DNA of 48,356 nucleotides from Acidimicrobiales bacterium. GTDB lineage: Bacteria > Actinomycetota > Acidimicrobiia > Acidimicrobiales > Iamiaceae. The stretch is from assembly GCA_025463365.1 (NCBI GenBank), contig JAOBWM010000123.1:1-48356 (forward strand), read 5' to 3'. The notes below the pieces were generated by a model. That model saw only the letters and a program-made list of their open reading frames with translations. It was not told the origin of the DNA and did not search any database. Shown here piece by piece: positions 1 through 8,487 of this stretch. Positions within the stretch are counted from its first letter, which is position 1, and each line of letters opens with the position of its first letter. Both the position numbers and the translations under genes were made by a program.

Positions 1-237
1 GGCGGCGGGACCACGCCCGGCGGCGGCGGCACCACCCCGCCGAGCACCCCGCCCCCGAGCACGCCCCCGCCCACCACGCCGCCTCCCAGCACGCCACCCC
101 CCACCACGCCTCCGCCGACCTCACCCCCGCCCACCACGCCTCCGCCGACCACGCCCACGATCCCCGATCCGCTCGGCGGGGTCGTCGGCGGGCTCACCAC
201 GACCATCGGCGGCCTGGTCCCCGGCCTCGGCCTCTAA
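1..237 (+). CDS. Pro/Thr-rich protein, C-terminal fragment
   Basis: Open frame entering from the left edge and ending in TAA at 235-237, so only the last 78 residues are visible. They consist of a Gly-rich stretch, then about seven TPPP/STPPP-type repeats, then a short hydrophobic Gly/Leu/Val tail (PDPLGGVVGGL...). Pro/Thr-rich linkers like this are typical of secreted or wall-spanning actinobacterial proteins, but the functional domain lies outside the window, so no function is assigned. Its stop overlaps that of the convergent cysS gene. Confidence 0.6.
   Translation, partial: GGGTTPGGGGTTPPSTPPPSTPPPTTPPPSTPPPTTPPPTSPPPTTPPPTTPTIPDPLGGVVGGLTTTIGGLVPGLGL
10..155 (+). repeat. Low-complexity CCN/ACN coding repeat
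   Basis: Short degenerate tandem repeats of roughly 12-15 bases (ACGCCNCCNCCNACC type) encode the TPPP repeats of the protein fragment. This is coding low complexity, liable to length variation by slippage, not a mobile or CRISPR repeat. Confidence 0.6.
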
Positions 238-1688
238 GGGTTCTCGGCCCCGTCGCGCCGGCGGGCCTGGGGTCCGGCTGGCGTGTCGATCACCTCGAGC
301 CCGCGCGCTGCGAGCTCGTCGCGGATGCGATCGGCGCTGGCGAAGTCGCGGGTGGCCCGAGCTTCCTCGCGGGCGGCCAGGAGCGCGGCGACCTCGGGAT
401 CCTCGGCCGATTCGTCGGACCCACTGGGCACCACGGCGTCGGCCAACCCGAAGGCGAGGACCCGGTCGAAGTCGGCCAGCAGGCTCCACCGGTCGGCCGC
501 GGTGAGCTCGGGTGATCGCACCACGGTCGAGACCACCGACAGGGCGCGCGGGGCGTTGAGGTCGTCGGCCAGCGCATCCCAGAACGCGGCTCGCAGCGGC
601 TCGGTGCGGCTGGAGTCGCCGGCCGTGGCATCGCCGCCCACGTCGTCGCGGGCGGCCACCGCGTGCAGCGTCAGGCGGCGCAGGGCGGTGCCGGCCGCCG
701 CCACCAGGTCGAACGTGAACGACTGTTGCTGGCGGTAGTGCGCCTGGAGGAAGAAGTACCGGAACGCGAGCGGTTCGATCCCCCGGGCGACGAGGTCGTC
801 GACGACCAGCGTGTGGCCCTTGCTCTTCGAGAGCTTCTCGCCGGCGAGGTCGAGGAACTCGTTGTGGACCCACCAGCCGACCCACGGGTGCACCCCCAGC
901 GCGCACTCGCTCTGCGCGACCTCGTTGGTGTGGTGGACCCGCACGTGGTCGACGCCGCCGGTGTGGATGTCGAAGCGATCGCCGAGGTACTGGGTGGCCA
1001 TCGCCGAGCACTCGATGTGCCACCCGGGGAACCCGCGGCCCCACGGCGAGTCCCACTCCTGCAGCCGCATCGTGCCGGGCGGGCTGAGCTTCCAGAGGGC
1101 GAAGTCGGCGGGCTGGCGCTTGTCGTCCACGTGCTCGACGCGGCCCGTCGCCTGGAGCGCGTCGAGGTCGAGGCCGGCGAAGTCCGCGTAGGCAGGGAAC
1201 GTCGCGACATCGAAGTAGACGCCGTCGTCGATCCGGTAGGTGTGGCCCTGGGCCTCGAGGACCCGGATCATCTCGATCTGCTGGGGGATGTGGGCGGCGG
1301 CGCGGGGCAAGACGTCGGGCTCGAGGCAGCCGAGCCGGCGACGATCCGTGGCCCACTGCTCGGTGAAGAACGCGGTGATCTCGGCAGCGGTCCGGCCTTC
1401 GCGTCGGGCGGCGGCCTCGACCTTGTCGTCGCCGTCGTCGGCATCGTCGGTCAGGTGGCCGACGTCGGTGACGTTGGTGACCGACGTGACGTCGAGGCCC
1501 GAGGCGAGCAGGACCCGACGCAGCAGGTCGGGGGTCAGCTGGCTGCGCATGTTGCCGAGGTGCTGCGGTGCGTAGACCGTCGGCCCGCACGAGTACATGC
1601 CCACCTGGCCGGGAACGAGCGGCTCGAACGGGAACACGGCCCGGCGTCGGGTGTCGTAGAGCTGCAGCTGCGGCACGGTCGCGGTCAC
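234..1688 (-). CDS. cysS: Cysteinyl-tRNA synthetase
   Basis: Class I aminoacyl-tRNA synthetase charging tRNA-Cys in the cytoplasm; 484 aa, normal length. Visible: SCGPTVY near residue 33-39, the HIGH-type motif HLGN (43-46), the KMSKS-type motif KLSKSKG (285-291), and zinc ligands C34, C227 (HIECSAM), H252 and E256 (VHHTNE). The C-terminal DALR/anticodon region follows. The segment IHTGGVDHVRVHHTNE differs from the commoner GGGxDLxFPHHENE form but keeps the ligands. The mycothiol ligase MshC is a shorter paralogue (about 410 aa) without the full C-terminal region; length and domains favour CysS here. The start is GTG. It is divergent from valS across about 86 bp. Confidence 0.93.
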   Translation of the reverse strand: MTATVPQLQLYDTRRRAVFPFEPLVPGQVGMYSCGPTVYAPQHLGNMRSQLTPDLLRRVLLASGLDVTSVTNVTDVGHLTDDADDGDDKVEAAARREGRTAAEITAFFTEQWATDRRRLGCLEPDVLPRAAAHIPQQIEMIRVLEAQGHTYRIDDGVYFDVATFPAYADFAGLDLDALQATGRVEHVDDKRQPADFALWKLSPPGTMRLQEWDSPWGRGFPGWHIECSAMATQYLGDRFDIHTGGVDHVRVHHTNEVAQSECALGVHPWVGWWVHNEFLDLAGEKLSKSKGHTLVVDDLVARGIEPLAFRYFFLQAHYRQQQSFTFDLVAAAGTALRRLTLHAVAARDDVGGDATAGDSSRTEPLRAAFWDALADDLNAPRALSVVSTVVRSPELTAADRWSLLADFDRVLAFGLADAVVPSGSDESAEDPEVAALLAAREEARATRDFASADRIRDELAARGLEVIDTPAGPQARRRDGAENP

Positions 1689-1760
1689 CGCCCGATCTTG
1701 GCCGATGCACCCCCCTTGGACCGACCTCCATCCGGTTCGGAGCCCTGACGAGGTCGCCGG

Positions 1761-1766
1761 TACCTT
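1761..1766 (+). promoter_or_regulatory. -10 box (TACCTT) of valS, probably leaderless
   Basis: TACCTT lies 8 nt before the valS ATG. Transcription starting about 7 nt after a -10 box would begin at or next to the start codon. No convincing Shine-Dalgarno fits at the same time. Confidence 0.5.
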
Positions 1767-1774
1767 TGGAAGCC

Positions 1775-4396
1775 ATGGTCTCCCCTGCTGTTCCCGACAA
1801 GCCGTCCCTCGAGGGTCTCGAGGCGCGCTGGGGCGAGGTGTGGGAGGCCGAGGGGACCTACCGGTTCGACCGCACGAGGCCGAGGGCCGAGGTCTTCTCG
1901 ATCGACACGCCGCCGCCCACCGTCTCGGGCTCGCTCCACGTCGGCCATATCTTCAGCTACACCCACACCGACACGGTCGCCCGCTACCAGCGGATGCGCG
2001 GCAAGGCCGTCTTCTACCCGATGGGCTGGGACGACAACGGGTTGCCGACGGAGCGCCGGGTCGAGAACTTCTACGGCGTCCGTTGCGATCCTTCGATCCC
2101 CTACGCCGATGGCTACGAACCGCCCGAGAAGCCGGGGAAGAAGCGCCAGGACTACGAAGCGATCAGCCGCCGCAACTTCGTCGAGCTGTGCGAACGCCTG
2201 ACCGAGACCGACGAGCAGGTCTTCGAAGACCTGTTCCGCCTCGTCGGGCTCTCGGTCGACTGGCGCCTGACCTACACCACGGTGTCCGAGCGCAGCCAGC
2301 GCACCAGCCAGCGCGCCTTCCTGCGCAACCTGGCACGGGGTGAGGCCTACTCGTCGGAAGCACCGAGCCTGTGGGACACCACGTTCCAGACCGCCGTGGC
2401 CCAGGCCGAGCTCGAAGACCGGGAGCGTCCCGCCGCCTACCACGACCTCGCGTTCCACCGCAGCGACGGCGGTGGCGACGTGGTCATCTCGACCACCCGT
2501 CCCGAGCTGCTCGTCTCGTGCGTCGCCCTGGTCGCCCACCCCGACGACGAGCGCTACCAGTCCCTGTTCGGCTCGTCGGTCACGACGCCGGTCTTCGGGG
2601 TCGAGGTGCCCGTCCTCGCCCACAAGCTCGCCGAACCCGACAAGGGCACGGGCGCCGCCATGATCTGCACCTTCGGCGACCTCACCGACGTCATCTGGTG
2701 GCGGGAGCTGCAACTCGAGACGCGCGCCGTCGTCGGCAAGGACGGCCGGTTCGCGCGCGAGGCACCCGAGTGGCTCACCACCGACGACGCACGTCACGCC
2801 TACGAGCAGTTCGCCGGCAAGGCCGCCGGCGGCGCGCAGCAGGTGATGGTCGAGCTGCTGCGAGCCAGCGGCGAGCTCCAGGGCGAGCCCGAGAAGATCA
2901 CCCACCCGGTGAAGTTCTACGAGAAGGGCGACAAGCCCCTCGAGATCGTCACGACCCGCCAGTGGTACATCCCCAACGGCGGGCGATCCGAGGAGCTGCG
3001 CGCGGCGCTGCTCGCCCGCGGGGCCGAGCTGGCGTGGCACCCCGACTACATGCGGCACCGCTACGACAACTGGGTCGGGGGCCTCAACGGTGACTGGCTC
3101 ATCTCCCGGCAGCGGTTCTTCGGTGTCCCGATCCCGCTCTGGTACCGGCTCGATGCCGACGGTGAGCCGGACTACGACGCGCCGCTGGGCCCACCCGAGT
3201 CGGCCCTCCCGGTCGACCCGCAATCGCACGTCCCTGACGGCTTCACCGCAGACCAGCGGGACCAGCCCGGCGGGTTCATGGGTGACCCCGACATCATGGA
3301 CACCTGGGCAACGTCGTCGCTCACGCCGCAGATCGCATGCGGTTGGGAGGAGGACGCCGACCTGTTCGCGACCACCTTCCCGATGGACGTGCGTCCGCAG
3401 GCCCACGAGATCATCCGCACCTGGCTGTTCTCGACGGTCGTCCGCAGCCACTACGAGCACGGCACCGTGCCGTGGGCGAACGCCGCCCTGTCGGGTTGGA
3501 TCCTCGATCCGGACCGCAAGAAGATGTCGAAGTCGGTCGGCAACGTCGTCGTCCCCACCGACCTCCTCGAGCAGCACGGATCCGACGCCGTCCGCTACTG
3601 GGCGGCGAGCGGCCGTCCGGGCACCGACACCGCGTTCGATGCCGGGCAGATGAAGATCGGCCGCCGGCTGGCGATCAAGGTCCTGAACGCATCGAAGTTC
3701 GCACTCGGGATCGGTGAGGCCGCCGCCGACGCATCGGTCACCGAGCCGATCGACCTCGCCATGCTGGCCGAGCTGGCCGGCCTGGTCGACGATGCCACCA
3801 ACGCCTTCGACGACTTCGACTACGCCCGGGCCCTGCAGCGCACCGAGGACTTCTTCTGGCGCTTCTGCGACGACTACCTCGAGCTGGTCAAGTCCCGGGC
3901 GTACGGCGACGACGAGGCCGCCACGTCGGCGAGGGTCGCGCTCCGCGTCGCCCTGTCGACGTTGCTCCGGTTGTTCGCGCCGATCCTGCCCTACGTCACC
4001 GAGGAGGTCTGGTCGTGGTGCCACGACGGCACCGACGCCCTCCCGGGCTTCACCACCGGATCGGTGCACACCGCGGCGTGGCCCGACGCCAGCGAGCTTC
4101 GCGTGATCGCCGGCGATCCCGCCGAGGCCGCGGGCGGGCCGTCGCCCCTCCTCGTGGCCGCCGATGTCCTGAGCCGGATCCGCAAGGCCAAGTCGGACGC
4201 CAAGGTCTCGATGCGAGCCGAGGTCGCCAGCGTCACGGTCTCCGACACGCCCGATCGGCTCGCGGCGCTGGCGCTCGCGATCGGCGACGTCTGCGATGCC
4301 GGCAAGGTCGCCGACGTCCACACCGCCGAGGTGGCCGACGGCGCCGAGGCCGGGGTCGACGTGGTCCTGGCCGAGGTGACTGCGGCCGGGGGATGA
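1775..4396 (+). CDS. valS: Valyl-tRNA synthetase
   Basis: Class Ia synthetase joining valine to tRNA-Val, with an editing domain; 873 aa from ATG 1775. The frame is open farther upstream but homologous sequence begins at MVSPAVPDKPSLEGLEARW. Seen: HIGH motif HVGH (55-58) in TPPPTVSGSLHVGH, the CP1 editing region with STTRPELL, NGDWLISRQRFFGVPIPLW, DIMDTWATSSLTPQ, and KMSKS (583-587) in RKKMSKSVGN. The C-terminus lacks an obvious long coiled coil, matching the archaeal/actinobacterial type 2 ValRS. The next gene overlaps its stop by ATGA, implying translational coupling. Confidence 0.95.
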   Translation: MVSPAVPDKPSLEGLEARWGEVWEAEGTYRFDRTRPRAEVFSIDTPPPTVSGSLHVGHIFSYTHTDTVARYQRMRGKAVFYPMGWDDNGLPTERRVENFYGVRCDPSIPYADGYEPPEKPGKKRQDYEAISRRNFVELCERLTETDEQVFEDLFRLVGLSVDWRLTYTTVSERSQRTSQRAFLRNLARGEAYSSEAPSLWDTTFQTAVAQAELEDRERPAAYHDLAFHRSDGGGDVVISTTRPELLVSCVALVAHPDDERYQSLFGSSVTTPVFGVEVPVLAHKLAEPDKGTGAAMICTFGDLTDVIWWRELQLETRAVVGKDGRFAREAPEWLTTDDARHAYEQFAGKAAGGAQQVMVELLRASGELQGEPEKITHPVKFYEKGDKPLEIVTTRQWYIPNGGRSEELRAALLARGAELAWHPDYMRHRYDNWVGGLNGDWLISRQRFFGVPIPLWYRLDADGEPDYDAPLGPPESALPVDPQSHVPDGFTADQRDQPGGFMGDPDIMDTWATSSLTPQIACGWEEDADLFATTFPMDVRPQAHEIIRTWLFSTVVRSHYEHGTVPWANAALSGWILDPDRKKMSKSVGNVVVPTDLLEQHGSDAVRYWAASGRPGTDTAFDAGQMKIGRRLAIKVLNASKFALGIGEAAADASVTEPIDLAMLAELAGLVDDATNAFDDFDYARALQRTEDFFWRFCDDYLELVKSRAYGDDEAATSARVALRVALSTLLRLFAPILPYVTEEVWSWCHDGTDALPGFTTGSVHTAAWPDASELRVIAGDPAEAAGGPSPLLVAADVLSRIRKAKSDAKVSMRAEVASVTVSDTPDRLAALALAIGDVCDAGKVADVHTAEVADGAEAGVDVVLAEVTAAGG

Positions 4397-4644
4397 AGGA
4401 CGGGCCGAGCGGTCCCCTCCGGGCCGGCTGGCTCGACACACCGGACCCGTCCCGCCTGGCGCCCGACCACCCGCGCCGGTCCGAGATCCTCGCCCGCCAC
4501 GCGCGGGCCAGCGCGGCCGGGCTCAGCTCCTACCTCGACCCGGCCACGGGCTACAGCGTCCTCACCGCTACCTACCTCGCCGAGCGCGGCTACTGCTGCA
4601 GCCAGGGCTGCCGCCACTGCCCCTGGGAAGGCGCAGAGGTCTGA
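4393..4644 (+). CDS. DUF5522-like small Cys-rich protein
   Basis: 83-aa protein whose ATG overlaps the valS stop (ATGA). The C-terminal half carries YLDPATGYSVLTATYLAERG followed by YCCSQGCRHCPW, the conserved pattern of the small DUF5522 family, with four cysteines and a histidine in a CCxxxCxxC-like arrangement that could bind zinc or an iron-sulfur cluster. The function of the family is unknown to me; metal binding is inference from the cysteine spacing. Cotranslation with valS suggests coexpression, not necessarily a role in tRNA charging. Confidence 0.75.
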   Translation: MKDGPSGPLRAGWLDTPDPSRLAPDHPRRSEILARHARASAAGLSSYLDPATGYSVLTATYLAERGYCCSQGCRHCPWEGAEV

Positions 4645-4666
4645 CCGCTCGATCAGCGGATCAGCG

Positions 4667-4954
4667 TCAGGTGAACGCGACGCCGCTGTTGAGGCCGAAG
4701 ATGACGGCCAGGACGATGCCGATGACCAGGCCGGCGAGCAGCGGGGCGAGCACCCAGGCGTCGTCGGTAGCACCGTGGTCGTCGTGGGCATCGTGGCCGT
4801 CGTCGTGCTCGTGCTCGGCGGTCGGATCGGTGCCGTGGGGGTCGTCCTGGGCGGCCTCGCCGCCGTGGACCGACGCGTCGTGGTCCGGGTGGTCCTGCAT
4901 CGGGGCGTCGTGCCCGTGGTCGTCGTGGACGTTCTCGTCGTGACCTTCAGCCAT
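4667..4954 (-). CDS. His/Asp-rich small single-pass membrane protein
   Basis: 95-aa protein starting at MAEGHDENVHDDHGHD. Residues 1-65 are extremely rich in His and Asp (HDDHGHD, EHEHDDGHDAHDDH), and residues 67-88 (WVLAPLLAGLVIGIVLAVIFGL) form one hydrophobic helix. I do not recognise a family. The His/Asp tract could bind divalent metals such as zinc, nickel or copper at the membrane face, but that is inference. The frame extends upstream, but that stretch has the Arg/Pro-rich composition of an antisense shadow, so the internal ATG was chosen. It is convergent with the DUF5522 gene. Confidence 0.6.
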   Translation of the reverse strand: MAEGHDENVHDDHGHDAPMQDHPDHDASVHGGEAAQDDPHGTDPTAEHEHDDGHDAHDDHGATDDAWVLAPLLAGLVIGIVLAVIFGLNSGVAFT

Positions 4955-4992
4955 GGGGCCAGCTTCGCCCACCCGTCCCGCCGTGCGCCACC

Positions 4993-6003
4993 TCAGCGGG
5001 GCGGGTTGACCTGGCGCACGAAGTTGGCCGGAGGCAGGTCGATGCCGGCTTGGGCCAGCGCGTCGGCGATCTGCACCCGCAGCAGCCGGCTCACGCGCCA
5101 CTGGGCGCCGGGCCGGGTCTTGCCCTGCACGCGGATGGTGGCGGCATCGGGCCCGAGGTACTCGAGGCCGAGGACCTCGGGGCGGTCGAGCACGTCGGCT
5201 CGGGCCTCGTCCATCTCCCACACCGCATTGGCGGCATCACCGATGACGGCGACGGCCTGCTCGAGGTCGGCCGACGGCGCCACCGCGATGTCGAGGACCG
5301 CGCGCGCCCACTGCTGGGACTTGTTGCCCACCCGACGGATCTCGCCGTTGGGGACGTGCCACACCGTGCCGTTCTGATCGCGCAATCGGGTGACCCGCAG
5401 GCTCACCTCCTCGACGGTGCCGCTCGCCTCGCCGACGTCGACGATGTCACCGACGCCGTACTGGTCTTCGATCAGCATGAACATGCCCGAGAGGAAGTCC
5501 TTCACCAGGCTCTGGGCACCGAAGCCGAGGGCGACACCGGCCACGCCGGCACCGGCCAGCAGCGGACCGAGGTCGAGTCCGAGAGCGCCGAGGACGTAGA
5601 TGAGGGCGAACGTGCCGATGATCCCGGTGGCGATGCTGCGCATCACCGCGGTGATCGTCTGGGCTCGGGCGGCCGAGCGCAGGTTGACCTCGCCGGTGGA
5701 CAGCAACATCGACGGGGTTCGGTCGCGCCACCGCTTGATCCGGCCCGATTCGGCCGATCCTTCGATCCGCGCCCCGAAGCGCTTGATGGCTCGTCGGACG
5801 AGCCGGTTCAGGATCACCGCGCCCAGGATCACCAGGAGGATCTGCAGCGGTGCGCCGGTGAGCCAATCGGCGACCTTGGCCAGGCCGATGTTGTCGGAGT
5901 GGTCCACGACGAACCGGCAGGCGTTGCCGGGATCGCGTCCGCAGGCCTCGGCGCGACGCGCCGGATCCACCGGAGAGAACAGGGACGAGGGGTGGGTCAA
6001 CAT
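4993..6003 (-). CDS. MscS-family mechanosensitive ion channel
   Basis: Small-conductance mechanosensitive channel protein of the inner membrane that releases solutes on osmotic downshock. From ATG 6003 it has 336 aa: a hydrophobic helix near 50-70 (LQILLVILGAVILNRLV), a second near 120-145, and the pore-lining TM3 with LLAGAGVAGVALGFGAQSLVKDFLSGMFML, the Gly/Ala-rich MscS signature. This is followed by the beta domain (EDQYGVGDIVDVGEASGTVEEVSLRVTRLRDQNGTVWHVPNGEI) and a C-terminal alpha/beta domain. A GTG 30 nt upstream (6033) is possible. The ATG is preferred because a TAGGGT box and a GGTGG motif lie just ahead of it. Confidence 0.9.
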   Translation of the reverse strand: MLTHPSSLFSPVDPARRAEACGRDPGNACRFVVDHSDNIGLAKVADWLTGAPLQILLVILGAVILNRLVRRAIKRFGARIEGSAESGRIKRWRDRTPSMLLSTGEVNLRSAARAQTITAVMRSIATGIIGTFALIYVLGALGLDLGPLLAGAGVAGVALGFGAQSLVKDFLSGMFMLIEDQYGVGDIVDVGEASGTVEEVSLRVTRLRDQNGTVWHVPNGEIRRVGNKSQQWARAVLDIAVAPSADLEQAVAVIGDAANAVWEMDEARADVLDRPEVLGLEYLGPDAATIRVQGKTRPGAQWRVSRLLRVQIADALAQAGIDLPPANFVRQVNPPR

Positions 6004-6013
6004 GACCGCATCC

Positions 6014-6019
6014 ACCCTA
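6014..6019 (-). promoter_or_regulatory. -10 box (TAGGGT) of the MscS gene
   Basis: On the minus strand TAGGGT ends 10 nt before the ATG at 6003, giving a leaderless or near-leaderless transcript. It supports the shorter start. Confidence 0.4.
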
Positions 6020-6079
6020 CCGAGGGCCCCCACACCCCTTCCGACCTGGCGTGCCCACCGTCACGGCAGACCGGACGCC

Positions 6080-8368
6080 CTAGCTGACGCCAACCAGGTC
6101 CGGGTCGGGCTGGTCGTCGTCGTCACCGCCGGCTTCGCCGTCGCCGTCGATCTCGGCGATCAGGTCCTCCTCGATGGTGACGCGCGCGGCGATCGCCGGA
6201 CCCCGGCCCACCTCGTACTCGGGCTCGGGCAGGCCGCCCTCGCCTTCGAGGTCGAGGTTCGGGAGGATGCGGTCGAGCCACGGCGGGAGCCACCAGTTGC
6301 GATCACCGAGCAGCTGCATGCTCGACGGCACGAGCACCATGCGGATCAAGGTGGCATCGAGGAGGATCGCGGTGGCGAGCCCGACGCCGAACATCTTCAC
6401 CGTCGGGTCGTCACCGAAGGCGAACGAGCCGAACACGCTCACCATGATGATCGCGGCCGCGGTGATCACCCGAGCGGTGTGGCTGATGCCGGTGCTGACG
6501 CTGTGGGTGTTGTCCCCGGTGTGGAGGTACTCCTCGCGGACCCGGGACATGAGGAACACCTCGTAGTCCATCGACAGCCCGAAGAGGATCGCAAACATGA
6601 ACATGGGCAAGAAGCTGATGATGGGCAGCGACTCGTCGATGCCGAAGAAGCCGGCGCCCCACTTCCATTGGAAGACCGCCACGAGGACCCCATAGGCAGC
6701 GGCGATGCCGAGCAGGTTCATGAGCGCGGCCTTGAGCGGCACGAGGACCGAGCGGAACACCATCATCAAGAGCACGAACGACATCACCAGCACGGAGCCG
6801 ATGAAGATCGGGAGGCGGCTCGTGATCTTGTCGGAGATGTCGATGAAGAACGCGGTGCTGCCCGTCACGAGGGTCTTGTCGACCCCGGCCTTCCGGCGGG
6901 CGTCGGGCAGGACGTCGGCGCGCAGGCGGTGGACCAGCTTCTGGGTCTCGACATCCTGCGGCGCGCTCTTGGGGAAGACCGTGAGCAGGGCGGTCGTGCC
7001 GTCCTTGCTGATGCGGGGATCGGGGGCCACGAAGGCCACCTCGCGGTCCTGCGCGATCCGGGCCGAGACCTGGGGCAGCGCCGCCGAGAGGGGCGCCGTC
7101 CCCTTCTGGACGACCACGGCCAGCGGGCCGTTGAACCCCGCGCCGAACCCATCGGCCAAGAGGTCGTAGGCCTTGCGGGTGGTGGTCGCGGCAGGATCGT
7201 TGCCGGCGTCGGTCTGCCCGAGGCGGATCGAGAAGAACGGCACGATCAGCAGGCTCAGGATCAAGGCGCTGGCCAGCAGGTAGCGCCACGGGTGTCGTGA
7301 CACGTGCCGGGACCAGCGGGCCGCGTAGGTGTGCTCGTCGGCGGCCGCTGACGACTTCACCCCGGGGATGCGGAGCTTGTCGATGCTGTGGCCGGCGAAG
7401 CCGAGGAACGCGGGCAACAAGGTGATGGCGGCCACGACGGCGACGGCCACCGTGATGGCGATCGCGTAGCCCATCATCGCGACGGAGTGGATGCCCACGA
7501 ACTGGAGCCCGCAGATCGCGATCACCACCGTGATGCCGGCGAACACCACGGCCTGGCCGGCGGTGGCGATGGCCCGCCCGGCGGACTCCTCAACCGTCAT
7601 GCCGCGGTGCAGGTGCTCGCGGTGGCGCGTCACGATGAACAGCGCGTAGTCGATGCCCACCCCGAGGCCGATCATCGCGGCGAGGGTCGGGGCGATCGTC
7701 GGGACGTCGAGGAACTTCTCGGCCACGGTGATCAGGCCGAGGCCGGTGCCGAGGCCGACGAGGGCGGTGCCGAGCGGGAGGCCCATGGCGACCACCGATC
7801 CGAAGGCCACGAGGAGCACCACGATGGCAACGCCCAGGCCGATGTACTCGCTGCTGCCGCCCAGCCCCTGGGCGCCGATCTGGATCTCGCCGCCCAGCTC
7901 GACCTGGATGCCTTGGTGCCGCAGTTGCTGGGCCGATGCGTCGAGGTCCTTGCCCGGCTGGACCCCGAGGTCGCCGGAGGTGCCCCGGTACGTGACGAAC
8001 GCGAAGCCGATCCGCGGCTCGGAGGGCGAGGGGGTCACCGTGCCGACGTCGACCACCTCGTGTTGGCCGCGGACGCCGGCGAGGAACGCCTTGACGGGTC
8101 CGGCGACGGCGGGATCGCTCAGGGTGCGGCCAGCCGGGGCTTGGAACACGACCTGGGCCTGGGCGCCGGAGTCGTTCGAGAGCTTTGCCTCGAGCAGGTC
8201 GCGCCCGGCCTGGCTCTCGGTGCCGGGCACCTGGAAGTTGTCGGCGACCTTCCCACCCAGCTGGCTGCCGACCACGCTGACCAGCACGAGGGCCAGGATC
8301 CACGCCCCGAGCACGAGGCGACGACGACGGACCGCGAAGCGGCCGGCCCGGTAGAGGAAGTTGGACAC
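6080..8368 (-). CDS. MmpL/RND-family exporter
   Basis: Large MMPL-family membrane transporter (762 aa from GTG 8368, preceded by AGGAG at 5 nt spacing; the frame continues upstream to 8401). The layout is the usual duplicated RND one: TM1 at 15-40 (RRRLVLGAWILALVLVSVVGSQ), an extracytoplasmic loop, then a TM bundle with GLGVGIDYALFIVTRHREH, a second loop, and a second bundle with FGLSMDYEVFLMSRVREEY. The two (G/S)xDY motifs carry the Asp-Tyr pairs expected for proton relay. The substrate is not predictable; actinobacterial relatives export lipids or drugs. It may follow the FKBP lipoprotein gene on the same strand, with about 120 bp between them. Confidence 0.9.
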   Translation of the reverse strand: MSNFLYRAGRFAVRRRRLVLGAWILALVLVSVVGSQLGGKVADNFQVPGTESQAGRDLLEAKLSNDSGAQAQVVFQAPAGRTLSDPAVAGPVKAFLAGVRGQHEVVDVGTVTPSPSEPRIGFAFVTYRGTSGDLGVQPGKDLDASAQQLRHQGIQVELGGEIQIGAQGLGGSSEYIGLGVAIVVLLVAFGSVVAMGLPLGTALVGLGTGLGLITVAEKFLDVPTIAPTLAAMIGLGVGIDYALFIVTRHREHLHRGMTVEESAGRAIATAGQAVVFAGITVVIAICGLQFVGIHSVAMMGYAIAITVAVAVVAAITLLPAFLGFAGHSIDKLRIPGVKSSAAADEHTYAARWSRHVSRHPWRYLLASALILSLLIVPFFSIRLGQTDAGNDPAATTTRKAYDLLADGFGAGFNGPLAVVVQKGTAPLSAALPQVSARIAQDREVAFVAPDPRISKDGTTALLTVFPKSAPQDVETQKLVHRLRADVLPDARRKAGVDKTLVTGSTAFFIDISDKITSRLPIFIGSVLVMSFVLLMMVFRSVLVPLKAALMNLLGIAAAYGVLVAVFQWKWGAGFFGIDESLPIISFLPMFMFAILFGLSMDYEVFLMSRVREEYLHTGDNTHSVSTGISHTARVITAAAIIMVSVFGSFAFGDDPTVKMFGVGLATAILLDATLIRMVLVPSSMQLLGDRNWWLPPWLDRILPNLDLEGEGGLPEPEYEVGRGPAIAARVTIEEDLIAEIDGDGEAGGDDDDQPDPDLVGVS

Positions 8369-8459
8369 GAGGACTCCTGAAGCCGGGCGCGGACCGGGCA
8401 AGTGTGCGTGACCGCGGGGCGCGGCTCGGCGCGGTTTCCTCAGATATCGGTCACACCGG

Positions 8460-8480
8460 CCCGGACCTCAAGCGTCCGGG
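8460..8480 (-). terminator. GC-rich stem-loop after the FKBP gene
   Basis: CCCGGAC (8460-8466) and GTCCGGG (8474-8480) form a perfect 7-bp stem with a 7-nt loop, 8 nt past the FKBP stop on the minus strand. No U-tract follows, so it may be an actinobacterial I-shaped terminator or an mRNA-stabilising hairpin. Confidence 0.4.
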
Positions 8481-8487
8481 ACGACGG

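Noticed and set aside
10-155. CRISPR-like or satellite array at the left edge
   Set aside because: Degenerate 12-15-bp units in a single open frame encoding Thr/Pro repeats; no spacers.
234-1688. MshC (mycothiol biosynthesis ligase) instead of CysS
   Set aside because: 484 aa with a full C-terminal region; MshC is shorter. It is also divergent from valS, a housekeeping context.
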